Assembly (NCBI GenBank): GCA_964400655.1
Contig: CAYNVN010000100.1
Span: 1 to 29,155, forward strand
Source: B16-G9 sp964400655
Lineage (GTDB): Bacteria > Bacteroidota > Bacteroidia > Bacteroidales > F082
Direction: 5' to 3'
Length of the DNA stretch: 29,155 bases
Every line of letters begins with the position of its first letter. Within the stretch, counting starts at the first letter, position 1. The notes under the pieces are model-generated. The model was not told the DNA's origin and did no database searches. It saw only the letters and a list, made by a program, of their open reading frames with translations. A program made the translations under genes and the position numbers. Positions 8,133 through 16,675 of this stretch are shown here, piece after piece.

Positions 8133-9575
8133 ATGCGTAAGGAAGCCATTATAAAACATGTGGGAAAGATTTTGCTTTTTAACTCTTTCTTTCTTTTTAT
8201 CTCATTCCTGATATCGTGGTATTTGAACGAAAGTTCAACTGCCCCTTTGCTTTTTAGTACATTTATTACGCTGATATTCGGCCTTTTTCCCATGGTGTTT
8301 GTTCCTAAAATTGTGGAATTGGATTTCAGGGAGGGAATGCTTACGGTGGTGCTGGGCTGGATAATAACCTGTGTAGCCGGAGCGTTACCTTATATTATGT
8401 GGGGGCATGAGTTTACCCTGAGCAATGCCTGGTTTGAAAGTGTTTCGGGGTACACAACCACCGGCTCAACCATTTTGAACGATATTGAATCGTTGCCTAA
8501 AGGATTGCTGTTTTGGCGTTCGTCAACCCACTGGATAGGGGGTATCGGCGTTGTGTTGTTCACCATACTTATTTTACCCGAATCGTCCAGCGAAAGAATT
8601 GTTTTGCTCAATACCGAGATTTCTGACCTTGCCAAAAGAAATTTTCAATACAGGTCGAGAAAAGTGCTGATTATTCTGGCGGTTGTTTATGTTGGTCTTA
8701 CCTTGCTGGAGATTATTGCGCTTTATCTGGCAGGGATGGGTATGTTCGATTCCATAAACCAGTCGTTTGCCACCATTGCCACCGGTGGTTTTTCCACACG
8801 AAATTTAAGTATTGCATCATTTAACAGCCCTGCCGTTGATATTATCATTATGGTGTTTATGGTTTTGGCGGGTCTTCATTTCGGACTTATCTTTAATACC
8901 ATAATCGGTAAATCTCCCAATTTGTTTAAATCAAATATTGTGCGTGCCTTTTTGATGGTACTTGCCGTTGGAGTTGTTTTTACCTCTTTAAAGTTGTATT
9001 ACGACGGCGTGTACGACAATCTTGCCGATGCTTTTCGTTACGGGGCTTTTCAGGTAATTTCGGTGGGTACCACCACGGGGTTTGCCACGGCCGACACAAA
9101 ATACTGGCCACCGTTTACACAGATTATCATTATCTATTTTACCATTCAGTGTGCCATGGTGGGTTCCACTTCGGGCGGTATGAAATTCGACAGGATATAT
9201 ATTTTCTTTAAGTCCGTCAGAAAGCAGATTGACCTGTTAAAACACCACAGAGCCATAATTAACCTGAAAGTTGACGGGCGCATTGTCAGTTCCGAGATGG
9301 AAATGCGGGTTAAAACATTTATCATTTTTTACCTTTTAATCATCCTTGTTGTAACCACTATACTGGCGGCAATGAACATCGACCTGTTTACCTCTTTTTC
9401 GGCTGCCATTGCTACCATCGGTAATGTGGGGCCCGGTTTCGGGGATGTTAGCTCGCTGGGTAACTTCAGCACCATTCCCGATTCGGGAAAGATTGTGCTG
9501 AGTATAAATATGTTGCTGGGCCGTCTTGAAATTTTTAGCTTTATCTCGTTGTTTGTTATTGATTCGTGGAAGTAG
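8133..9575 (+). CDS. trkH: Trk-type K+ transporter, TrkH family
   Basis: TrkH/KtrB proteins are the membrane subunit of K+ uptake systems and work with a cytoplasmic nucleotide-binding partner (TrkA/KtrA). The protein has 480 residues and about ten membrane helices. The four pore loops are visible: YTTTGST (about residue 107), ATGGFST (about 216), GTTTGFAT (about 312) and IGNVGPGFG (about 428), each carrying the conserved filter glycine. The intracellular-gate segment VGSTSGGMKF precedes the last third. No trkA lies in this window. The 11-base gap to the HAMP protein upstream suggests one transcript. Confidence 0.93.
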   Translation: MRKEAIIKHVGKILLFNSFFLFISFLISWYLNESSTAPLLFSTFITLIFGLFPMVFVPKIVELDFREGMLTVVLGWIITCVAGALPYIMWGHEFTLSNAWFESVSGYTTTGSTILNDIESLPKGLLFWRSSTHWIGGIGVVLFTILILPESSSERIVLLNTEISDLAKRNFQYRSRKVLIILAVVYVGLTLLEIIALYLAGMGMFDSINQSFATIATGGFSTRNLSIASFNSPAVDIIIMVFMVLAGLHFGLIFNTIIGKSPNLFKSNIVRAFLMVLAVGVVFTSLKLYYDGVYDNLADAFRYGAFQVISVGTTTGFATADTKYWPPFTQIIIIYFTIQCAMVGSTSGGMKFDRIYIFFKSVRKQIDLLKHHRAIINLKVDGRIVSSEMEMRVKTFIIFYLLIILVVTTILAAMNIDLFTSFSAAIATIGNVGPGFGDVSSLGNFSTIPDSGKIVLSINMLLGRLEIFSFISLFVIDSWK

Positions 9576-9654
9576 TTTTAAACACAGGCCGGTTTTTTAT
9601 GGTAAAAAGTAAAAATCTGTCGGCATAATATTTCTTATTAACAATTATATCTAT

Positions 9655-9662
9655 TATATTTG
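9655..9662 (+). promoter_or_regulatory. -7 element of the cytochrome bd operon
   Basis: TATATTTG matches TAnnTTTG, 71 bases before the first start codon. A TTTC (9631-9634) lies 20 bases upstream as a one-mismatch -33 element. The 158-base gap from trkH to the operon holds nothing else I can name. Confidence 0.5.
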
Positions 9663-9733
9663 CATGTGATCAATATTTCTCAAAAAAAATAGATGGTATT
9701 GATAATCGGCCGGGCCTTAAACAGTTCATCAAC

Positions 9734-9955
9734 ATGAAGGTAATAAAGAAAATATTCTTGTTTTATTACGAAGGTTTCAGAGGTATGACAGTGGGTAAAA
9801 AACTGTGGCTGATTATCTTTATCAAGCTGTTTGTCATGTTTGCCATTTTAAAGGTTTTCTTTTTCCCCGATTTTTTAAAAACCAATTTTAAATCGGATAC
9901 CGAACGCGGCGATTACGTTATCGAACAAATTACTTCTCCGGTCAGTAACAAATAA
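9734..9955 (+). CDS. DUF4492 small membrane protein of the cytochrome bd operon
   Basis: A 73-residue protein with one hydrophobic helix (about residues 24-45) flanked by basic residues. The sequences YYEGFRGMTVGKKLW and LKVFFFPDFLK are the conserved core I associate with DUF4492, a family I know from Bacteroidota as a small gene placed before cydA. The stop is 10 bases before cydA, so it is translated from the same message. A role in assembly or stability of the oxidase is suggested only by this placement. Confidence 0.8.
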   Translation: MKVIKKIFLFYYEGFRGMTVGKKLWLIIFIKLFVMFAILKVFFFPDFLKTNFKSDTERGDYVIEQITSPVSNK

Positions 9956-9965
9956 ATAATTATTT

Positions 9966-11504
9966 ATGGAACATTTTGACTTAACACTGGTCGATTGGTC
10001 TCGCGCACAGTTTGCGTTAACGGCACTGTACCATTGGATTTTTGTTCCCATTACACTGGGAACATCTTTTATCATTGCCATTATGGAGACCATCTATGTA
10101 AAAACAGGTCAGGAAATCTGGAAGCGGATAACCAAATTCTGGATGACTCTGTTTGGAATCAACTTTGCCATTGGTGTTGCCACCGGCATTATTCTTGAGT
10201 TTGAGTTTGGAACCAACTGGTCGAACTATTCATGGTTTGTGGGCGATATTTTTGGCGCACCGCTTGCCATTGAGGGTATTATGGCCTTTTTTATGGAATC
10301 CACCTTTATTGCCATCATGTTTTTCGGATGGGATAAGGTGAGCAAAAAATTTCATCTCACCTCTTCGTGGCTGGTGGCCATTGGCTCAAACCTGTCGGCA
10401 TTGTGGATACTGGTTGCCAACGCATGGATGCAAAATCCTGTAGGTATGGAGTTTAATCCGGATACCGCCCGAAACGAGATGGTTGATTTTTGGCAGGTTT
10501 TGTTTTCGCCCACTGCCGTAAACAAGTTCCTGCATGTTATCACATCGGCTTATACCTACTCGGCCCTGTTTGTAATAGGCATCAGTGCGTGGTATCTTTT
10601 AAAAAAGAAAAACCTGGCACTGGCCAAGCGCAGTATGGTGGTAGCTTCCACTTTTGGTTTAATTACTTCGCTGTTTATGGTAATGACCGGTGACGAATCG
10701 GCCCGCGAAGTTTATAAAGTACAGCCCATGAAATTTGCCGCCATGGAAGGGCTGTACTATGGCGAAACCAATGCACCGCTGGTTGCCATAGGTATTTTTG
10801 AGAATGCACCCACCCCGCAAGACCCAAAAGCCAAAGAGTGGGCTGCCAAAATTGAAATTCCGAACTTGCTTTCGTATATGGCAGCTCTTAACCCTCACGC
10901 TTTTGTTCCCGGTATTCACGATTTGGTGCATGGAAATAAAGAGCAGGGAATTGTTTCGTATTACGATAAAATAGCAAGAGGTAAAACCGCCATTCAGGCC
11001 CTGGCTGAATACAAAGCGGCCAAAAAAGCCGGTGACCGCGAAAAAACCGCTGCCAGCCTGGCAACTTTTAAAGAAAACTACAAGAATTTCGGTTACGGAT
11101 ATTATGATGATCCGCATGACCTTATTCCCAATGTGCCGCTTACGTTTTATTCTTTTCATACCATGGTGGGGCTTGGAACCCTGTTTGTTCTGATATTTAT
11201 TTTTACACTTATCTATTCGGTTAAAGATAAAATTGTTGATAAGCGGTGGTTACTCTATATTGCCTTGTGGTCGATACCGATGGGATTTCTTGCACAGGAA
11301 GCAGGATGGATGGTTGCCGAGTTTGGCAGGCAACCCTGGGTAGTACAGGATTACATGCCTACGCTAACGGCAGTTTCCAATATCGATCACACTTCGGTGA
11401 TGATAACGGTTTTGTTGTTTACAATAACCTTTACCGTGTTGCTCATAGCCGAAATAAAAATTATGTTAAAGCAGATTAACGGATTTAATGATGGAGGGCA
11501 CTAA
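9966..11504 (+). CDS. cydA: Cytochrome bd ubiquinol oxidase subunit I
   Basis: CydA carries haems b558, b595 and d and the quinol site of the high-affinity terminal oxidase in the cytoplasmic membrane. Key residues are all visible: His23 in ALYHWIFVP (E. coli His19), the two glutamates in GAPLAIEGIMAFFMESTF, the haem b558 His in KFLHVITSAY, the Met of the FHTMVGLG segment, and GWMVAEFGRQPW near the C terminus. The quinol loop starts GDESAREVYKVQPMK, keeping the Lys/Glu positions of the family. This loop is of the long type and includes an Ala/Lys-rich helical stretch (about residues 340-370). The length, 512 residues, is normal. Confidence 0.97.
   Translation: MEHFDLTLVDWSRAQFALTALYHWIFVPITLGTSFIIAIMETIYVKTGQEIWKRITKFWMTLFGINFAIGVATGIILEFEFGTNWSNYSWFVGDIFGAPLAIEGIMAFFMESTFIAIMFFGWDKVSKKFHLTSSWLVAIGSNLSALWILVANAWMQNPVGMEFNPDTARNEMVDFWQVLFSPTAVNKFLHVITSAYTYSALFVIGISAWYLLKKKNLALAKRSMVVASTFGLITSLFMVMTGDESAREVYKVQPMKFAAMEGLYYGETNAPLVAIGIFENAPTPQDPKAKEWAAKIEIPNLLSYMAALNPHAFVPGIHDLVHGNKEQGIVSYYDKIARGKTAIQALAEYKAAKKAGDREKTAASLATFKENYKNFGYGYYDDPHDLIPNVPLTFYSFHTMVGLGTLFVLIFIFTLIYSVKDKIVDKRWLLYIALWSIPMGFLAQEAGWMVAEFGRQPWVVQDYMPTLTAVSNIDHTSVMITVLLFTITFTVLLIAEIKIMLKQINGFNDGGH
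11493..11498 (+). promoter_or_regulatory. Shine-Dalgarno sequence of cydB
   Basis: GGAGGG lies 8 bases before the cydB ATG and inside the last codons of cydA. It stands out because most genes here have only A-rich leaders. Confidence 0.6.
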
Positions 11505-11506
11505 TC

Positions 11507-12664
11507 ATGTTTGAAAATTTATCATATCTCGCACTACAGGAATATTGGTGGGCTATTGTTAGTCTGCTTGGTTCGCTATTGGTTTTCCTCCTTTTTGTAC
11601 AGGGAGGACAAACGTTGTTATATACCCTCGGTAAAACCGATTCGGAGGTAAAGGTTCTGGCCAACTCGCTGGGGCGTAAATGGGAGTTTACCTTTACAAC
11701 ACTGGTAACCTTTGGCGGAGCGGCTTTTGCTTCGTTTCCGCTGTTTTATGCAACCAGTTTTGGCGGGGCCTACTGGGTATGGATGATCATTTTGTTTGCC
11801 TTTATTATTCAGGCGGTATCGTACGAATACAGAAGTAAGGCAAGCAACTGGCTCGGCACCAAAACCTACGATACCTTTTTGTATATAAACGGGTTGCTCG
11901 GCACGCTATTGCTGGGAACGGCAGTGGCAACATTTTTTACAGGCTCTCAGTTTTTGGTAAACGATATGAACCAGTCTTTTTGGCAATCGCCGTTCAAAGG
12001 GCTGGAGCTGGCCTTTGATTTCGCACGATATGCCACCTATATCAACCTCTCTTTAGGATTGGGTGTGTTTTTTCTGGCCCGGGTTTTGGCCATCCTCTAT
12101 TTTATGAATAATGTTGATAACGATGCCATTTTGGAAAGAGCCCGTAAAAAGCTGCTTCCCAATGCTGCGCTCTTTTTGGTGTTCTTTTTGTTTTTCCTTG
12201 TTAATATATTGGTTATTTCGGGGTTTAATTACGATCCCGTTTCGGGAGTTGTTAACATGGAATCCTTTAAATACCTTCATAACCTATTGGCAATGCCTGT
12301 GGTGTTGATTATTTTGTTGATAGGAGTTGTGATGGTGCTGCTTGGTATTTTCAGGGCGGCTTTTGCTTACGAAAAATGTGGGCGCAGGGCCATTTGGCTT
12401 GCCGGTGCGGGAACGGTACTTACCGTTTTTGCCCTGTTTCTTACGGCAGGGTATAATCATACCGCCTTTTATCCGTCGGTTTACGATTTGCAAAGCTCAC
12501 TGACCATTCAAAACGCTTCATCCAGTTTTTACACACTGGTGGCCATGAGCTATGTTTCGCTGATGATTCCCTTTGTTGCGGCATACATATGGTATGCGTG
12601 GAAATCGCTCAATAAAAAAAGGATAACGGTAAAAGAGATGGAAGAAGATTCGCATGCCTATTAA
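11507..12664 (+). CDS. cydB: Cytochrome bd ubiquinol oxidase subunit II
   Basis: CydB is the second large membrane subunit of the bd oxidase and pairs with CydA. The protein has 385 residues and about eight to nine membrane helices. The segment GGAAFASFPLFYATSFGGAYWVW followed by VSYEYRSK is the recognisable family core. The N-terminal helix lacks the acidic residues of the E. coli TDGFDMG segment and has VQGGQTLL instead, and the E. coli WDGNQ segment reads WEFTF; this appears to be the Bacteroidota form. The start is 2 bases after the cydA stop with a strong Shine-Dalgarno sequence, indicating translational coupling. Confidence 0.95.
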   Translation: MFENLSYLALQEYWWAIVSLLGSLLVFLLFVQGGQTLLYTLGKTDSEVKVLANSLGRKWEFTFTTLVTFGGAAFASFPLFYATSFGGAYWVWMIILFAFIIQAVSYEYRSKASNWLGTKTYDTFLYINGLLGTLLLGTAVATFFTGSQFLVNDMNQSFWQSPFKGLELAFDFARYATYINLSLGLGVFFLARVLAILYFMNNVDNDAILERARKKLLPNAALFLVFFLFFLVNILVISGFNYDPVSGVVNMESFKYLHNLLAMPVVLIILLIGVVMVLLGIFRAAFAYEKCGRRAIWLAGAGTVLTVFALFLTAGYNHTAFYPSVYDLQSSLTIQNASSSFYTLVAMSYVSLMIPFVAAYIWYAWKSLNKKRITVKEMEEDSHAY

Positions 12665-12707
12665 GTTATCCGGTTTCCGTGAAAAGCATTATTCACTATT
12701 TAAAGAA

Positions 12708-12712
12708 AGGAG
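12708..12712 (+). promoter_or_regulatory. Shine-Dalgarno sequence of the CydX-like gene
   Basis: AGGAG, 6 bases before the ATG at 12719. It is the main support for translation of this very short reading frame. Confidence 0.6.
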
Positions 12713-12718
12713 AAAACA

Positions 12719-12832
12719 ATGTACACCACACAAATATTATGGTTTTTAAGCTGGCCCGTGATTATTTGGTTTTCGTACCAGATGGTTAAATTGGCCATTA
12801 AAAAGTTTGAAAAGAACAGTTCCGAACATTAA
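12719..12832 (+). CDS. CydX-like single-helix subunit of cytochrome bd (37 aa)
   Basis: An unbroken 37-codon frame between cydB and the operon terminator, with a good Shine-Dalgarno sequence. The product has one hydrophobic, Trp-rich helix (ILWFLSWPVIIWFSY, about residues 6-20) followed by a basic then charged tail (KLAIKKFEKNSSEH). Size, single-helix topology, tryptophans near the N terminus and position directly after cydB all match CydX, the small subunit that stabilises the haem sites in E. coli. Sequence identity to E. coli CydX is low, so the call rests on position, size and topology. The tail may lie on the cytoplasmic side. Confidence 0.7.
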   Translation: MYTTQILWFLSWPVIIWFSYQMVKLAIKKFEKNSSEH

Positions 12833-12849
12833 TAAAAGATACTTCTGTT

Positions 12850-12907
12850 AAAGGCTGCCCAATAAAATAACGACTTTCAAAATCGTTGTTTTACGGCAGC
12901 CTTTTTC
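12850..12907 (+). terminator. Rho-independent terminator of the cyd operon
   Basis: AAGGCTGCC (12851-12859) pairs with GGCAGCCTT (12895-12903), with an inner AACGA/TCGTT stem, followed by a T run. It lies 18 bases after the CydX-like stop, placing that small gene inside the operon. Confidence 0.85.
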
Positions 12908-13042
12908 ATGCCGCTGCGTTACTGTCAATATACCGGATAATCGGTTTATTTGTTCGGCTGTTTTTCTTACGCAACAAAAAGTCTCTTTGGCTTGTCCTTT
13001 ATTTTTAAGGATTTCTTTTTTTTTATTTGTAATATTTTAAAT

Positions 13043-16000
13043 ATGAACAAAATTTTTGTTGTTTTATTTTGGGTTTTAGTGGCTTCGGTATCCGGATTTT
13101 CGCAAAGCAAGGTTGTTAATGATACGGCAACTCATCCTTACTGGATTGAGATGATGCAGGATCCCGGTGCCAATTATTACCGTACGGTACGCGCGTTTAA
13201 CATTTATTGGAAAGATAAAGACATTGAAAGAGGCTCGGGTTATAAACCATTTAAAAGATGGGAATATTATTGGAGTACGCGGCTGAATGATGACGGCACC
13301 CGGCGACTGGGAAACAAAACCTACCGTTCGGTGACGGACTTTATAAATATTTCCAGAGAAGATGGCTATGGCGGGAATTGGCAGTGCCTCGGCCCGGTGC
13401 AATTGCCTTCAAACGCAACGGGTCAGCCAACCGGTAACGGCCGTGTTAATGCCATTGCATTTCATCCCTACATGGCGGGACATCTATATGTTGGAGCTCC
13501 TGCAGGCGGATTTTGGACATCGGCCAACGGAGGAATTACATGGGTAAATCACACCGACAATTTGCCAACGCTTGGTGTTTCGGCCATTGTTATACATCCT
13601 AACAATCCGGATATTATATACATAGGAACAGGCGACAGAGATGCAGGCGATGCGGTTGGAATGGGCGTGTTTAAAGCAACCGACGGAACTACCTTTTTGC
13701 CTGCCAACAATAACATGCCCGATGCTAAAGTGGGAAAATTGCTTATGGACCCGCTGGATGTAAACGTTTTATTGGCGGCCACCAATAAAGGTATATTTAA
13801 ATCCACCGATGCTGCTGCAACCTGGGAGCTGAAAAAAGCCGGTAATTTTAAAGATATACGTTTTAAACCGGGTAACTCAACCATTGTTTATGCAACCGCA
13901 AGCGGTAAATTTTTCAGGTCAACCGATTCGGGAGAAACGTGGACTCAAATACCCGTTCCCGGCTCACGTTCAAGAGCAGTAATCGGTGTTACACCTGTCA
14001 ATCCTGATGTGGTATATCTTGTGGGTACCAAAAACAGTGTTTATGAAGGAACTTATAAATCAACCGATGCCGGACTTAACTGGACATTAAAATCAAATTC
14101 ACCCAACATTATGGGGTACGGATGTACAGGTGGTAGCGGTGGTCAGGGTTGGTACGACCTTGCCGTAGCTGTTGACCCCAACGATGCCAATACTTTGTAT
14201 GTTGGGGGTGTTAATGTTTTTAAATCCACCAACGGAGGTACTACGTGGCAAGTCAATTCACACTGGGTTGGCGATTGCGGGGTTTCTGCCGTTCATGCCG
14301 ATTGTCATGTTTTGGAATTTAATCCCCTTGACGGAAGGCTGTATGCCGGAAACGACGGCGGTATTTATTATACCGATAATGGTGGTGCTACATGGCACGA
14401 ACTAACCAGCGGCCTTGCCATTTCGATGATCTATAAAATTGGTCAGGATGCCATTGATAAAGATAAGGTTATGAACGGCTATCAGGATAACGGTTCGGGA
14501 ACCTATATGGGCCAGAGCCAGGGGTTTTTAACGGTTCTTGGTGGCGACGGCATGGACTGCCTTTATGATTACGACGATGATTCATATTCATATGCCGAAT
14601 ATTATTATGGAAGTATCCACCGTTTTCACAACAACTCATATCAAATGGACATCTCTTCGGGTATTTCCGAGTCGGGGGCATGGGTAACTCCCTATGCGCT
14701 GGATGTGGCAAATCCCAATGTCATGTATGTGGGAATGGTTAACCTGTGGCGCGGAACCAACGTCAGAGCCTATCCCCTTTGGGAAAAGATAACAAATTTC
14801 AGCGGAGGCAAGTTCAGGGTTGTTGAGCAGTCGGAAGCCAATCCTGATATTTTTTATTTCTGTAGAGATGACAAAAAGTTTTATCGCTCTGATAACTTTA
14901 CCGAAACACAACCGGTTTATCTCGACCTGAGCAATTCGCTGCCGATGCAAAAAATGATAACCGATATCGAAACCAGTCCTTTTGACGAAAATACGGTTTA
15001 TATTACCATTGACATGAAGGTTTATAAATCAACCGACAGGGGCGAGAGCTGGGAAGACATTACGCTGAACCTTCCGGATGCGTCCACCAATACCATTGAG
15101 TATTACAAAAACGATAACGAAGGTTTATATGTTGGAACCGATGCCGGAATTTATTATAAAAATGCCGATACCAGTGAATGGATGCTCTTTTCCGACGGCT
15201 TTCCGCTGGCTGCCAATACCACCGAAATTGAGATTTATTACGACAGTTTATCTCCCGGGTCCGACCTTATACGGGCAGCAACCTACGGCAGAGGCCTTTG
15301 GTCGTCTCCTGTTTGGTACGGAACCCTGGATGCTGATTTTGAATCCGGCGACACATTGATTCCGTTGGGATGTAAGGTCGATTTTTTTGATAGAACCAAA
15401 GGAGTACCTCATCATTGGAAATGGTATTTTGAAGGTGCTACTCCCGACAGTTCCATCGAAAAAAATCCGGTTAATATCTCTTACGACTCGGCCGGAACAT
15501 TTCAGGTATCCCTAATTGTTACCAATACGGGTGGTAGCGATACCCTTGTACGGAAAGGCTATATAACCGTTGGTGAAAACATTAAGCCTTCGGTTGATTT
15601 TACTTCTTCACCCCCTGCGGTTTGCCCGGGTGATAATGTTTGGTTTTACGATAACTCGTCAGGATGTCCTTCATCGTGGAAATGGAGTGTAAGTCCTGCT
15701 GCCGGCATTTCTTACGAGGAGGGAACAAACGACACTTCTCAAAATCCGGTCATTCGTTTTGCACAGGAAGGTACTTACGATGTTTCGTTAACGGTGGGCA
15801 ATACGGCAGGCGACAGTACGCTCACAAAATTTAATTATGTATCGGCGGGTGGAGCCGATATTCCTTTCGGTGAGGATTTTGAAAACGGTACTTTTGAAGA
15901 TAAAGGCTGGGAAATATACAATCCCGATAACAGCAAAACATGGAGTTTGATAAGTGTAACCGAACCCGATAACCAGATGGGGCAATGTGCATATATTCAC

Positions 16001-16672
16001 CTCTATAATTACATTTCCGGATCCCGCGACCAGTTGATATCACCACCCATGAGCTTTAACGGTTTCAGTACGGTTTACATGACCTTTGATTATGCATATG
16101 CACAGCTCTATGCGCAGGTGGATTCGCTGATTGTAAAAGTTTCGGATGATTGCGGAGAAACATGGACACGTGTTTATGCCGACGGGCCCGATATGACCCA
16201 AAAGTTCGTTACCCGCGAGCCGGTGGATACCGCTTTTGTTCCAATGGTTCCCGAGGACTGGAGTACTGCTGGTAATTACGGTGCATCAAGCCCCATAATC
16301 AATCTTAGTAACTGGGCCGGTAAATCAAACATTAAAGTGATGTTTGAAAGCTATAGTGGTTACGGTAACAATTTATACATCGATAACATTGAAATAAGCA
16401 ATGCGGTGGGTATTTTTGAACAGGCAGGCAGTGTTAATGAGCTGTTTGCGGTATATCCCAATCCCGCTTCCCAAACAACAAATATCAGCCTGTTTGCCGA
16501 GCCGCGTAAATATACTTTATCTTTGTGCGATTTTAACGGAAGGATTCTTTATAAAAAGAAACTAAAAGCAGGTACCACCTCAATTGATGTTTCTCATCTT
16601 GCAAAAGGTATCTATCTTGTTAAAGTTGAAAACGGAGAAGAAATTCGAACAGAAAAATTAATCATTCAATAA
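13043..16672 (+). CDS. Secreted T9SS protein: Asp-box propeller, two PKD domains, anchor-J domain, sorting domain
   Basis: A 1209-residue surface or secreted protein. Signal peptide at about residues 1-20. Residues about 90-740 form a sortilin/BNR-type beta propeller with repeated Asp boxes of the type STDxGxxW at about 159, 253, 292, 339, 394, 443 and 662. Two PKD domains follow (about 763-845 and 849-935), then a jelly-roll-like choice-of-anchor-J domain (about 939-1120) and a Por-type C-terminal sorting domain (about 1134-1209, YPNPASQTTNISLF to the final KLIIQ). Export is therefore by Sec then the type IX system, with attachment to the surface. The propeller may bind or cut glycans, but no catalytic residues can be named. 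The ATG at 13043 was chosen because it opens the signal peptide. The next gene follows after 3 bases. Confidence 0.88.
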   Translation: MNKIFVVLFWVLVASVSGFSQSKVVNDTATHPYWIEMMQDPGANYYRTVRAFNIYWKDKDIERGSGYKPFKRWEYYWSTRLNDDGTRRLGNKTYRSVTDFINISREDGYGGNWQCLGPVQLPSNATGQPTGNGRVNAIAFHPYMAGHLYVGAPAGGFWTSANGGITWVNHTDNLPTLGVSAIVIHPNNPDIIYIGTGDRDAGDAVGMGVFKATDGTTFLPANNNMPDAKVGKLLMDPLDVNVLLAATNKGIFKSTDAAATWELKKAGNFKDIRFKPGNSTIVYATASGKFFRSTDSGETWTQIPVPGSRSRAVIGVTPVNPDVVYLVGTKNSVYEGTYKSTDAGLNWTLKSNSPNIMGYGCTGGSGGQGWYDLAVAVDPNDANTLYVGGVNVFKSTNGGTTWQVNSHWVGDCGVSAVHADCHVLEFNPLDGRLYAGNDGGIYYTDNGGATWHELTSGLAISMIYKIGQDAIDKDKVMNGYQDNGSGTYMGQSQGFLTVLGGDGMDCLYDYDDDSYSYAEYYYGSIHRFHNNSYQMDISSGISESGAWVTPYALDVANPNVMYVGMVNLWRGTNVRAYPLWEKITNFSGGKFRVVEQSEANPDIFYFCRDDKKFYRSDNFTETQPVYLDLSNSLPMQKMITDIETSPFDENTVYITIDMKVYKSTDRGESWEDITLNLPDASTNTIEYYKNDNEGLYVGTDAGIYYKNADTSEWMLFSDGFPLAANTTEIEIYYDSLSPGSDLIRAATYGRGLWSSPVWYGTLDADFESGDTLIPLGCKVDFFDRTKGVPHHWKWYFEGATPDSSIEKNPVNISYDSAGTFQVSLIVTNTGGSDTLVRKGYITVGENIKPSVDFTSSPPAVCPGDNVWFYDNSSGCPSSWKWSVSPAAGISYEEGTNDTSQNPVIRFAQEGTYDVSLTVGNTAGDSTLTKFNYVSAGGADIPFGEDFENGTFEDKGWEIYNPDNSKTWSLISVTEPDNQMGQCAYIHLYNYISGSRDQLISPPMSFNGFSTVYMTFDYAYAQLYAQVDSLIVKVSDDCGETWTRVYADGPDMTQKFVTREPVDTAFVPMVPEDWSTAGNYGASSPIINLSNWAGKSNIKVMFESYSGYGNNLYIDNIEISNAVGIFEQAGSVNELFAVYPNPASQTTNISLFAEPRKYTLSLCDFNGRILYKKKLKAGTTSIDVSHLAKGIYLVKVENGEEIRTEKLIIQ

Positions 16673-16675
16673 CAG

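Noticed and set aside
9655..9733. FNR/CRP-type operator before the cyd operon
   Set aside because: TGTGATCAA and ATTGATAATC fragments are present, but no full TTGAT-N4-ATCAA palindrome is found.
10659..11159. 166-codon open frame on the minus strand
   Set aside because: Antisense to cydA, low-complexity translation, no promoter or start context.
12950..13042. In-frame upstream start for the first T9SS protein
   Set aside because: It would put 31 residues before a standard signal peptide; the ATG at 13043 begins the Sec signal directly.
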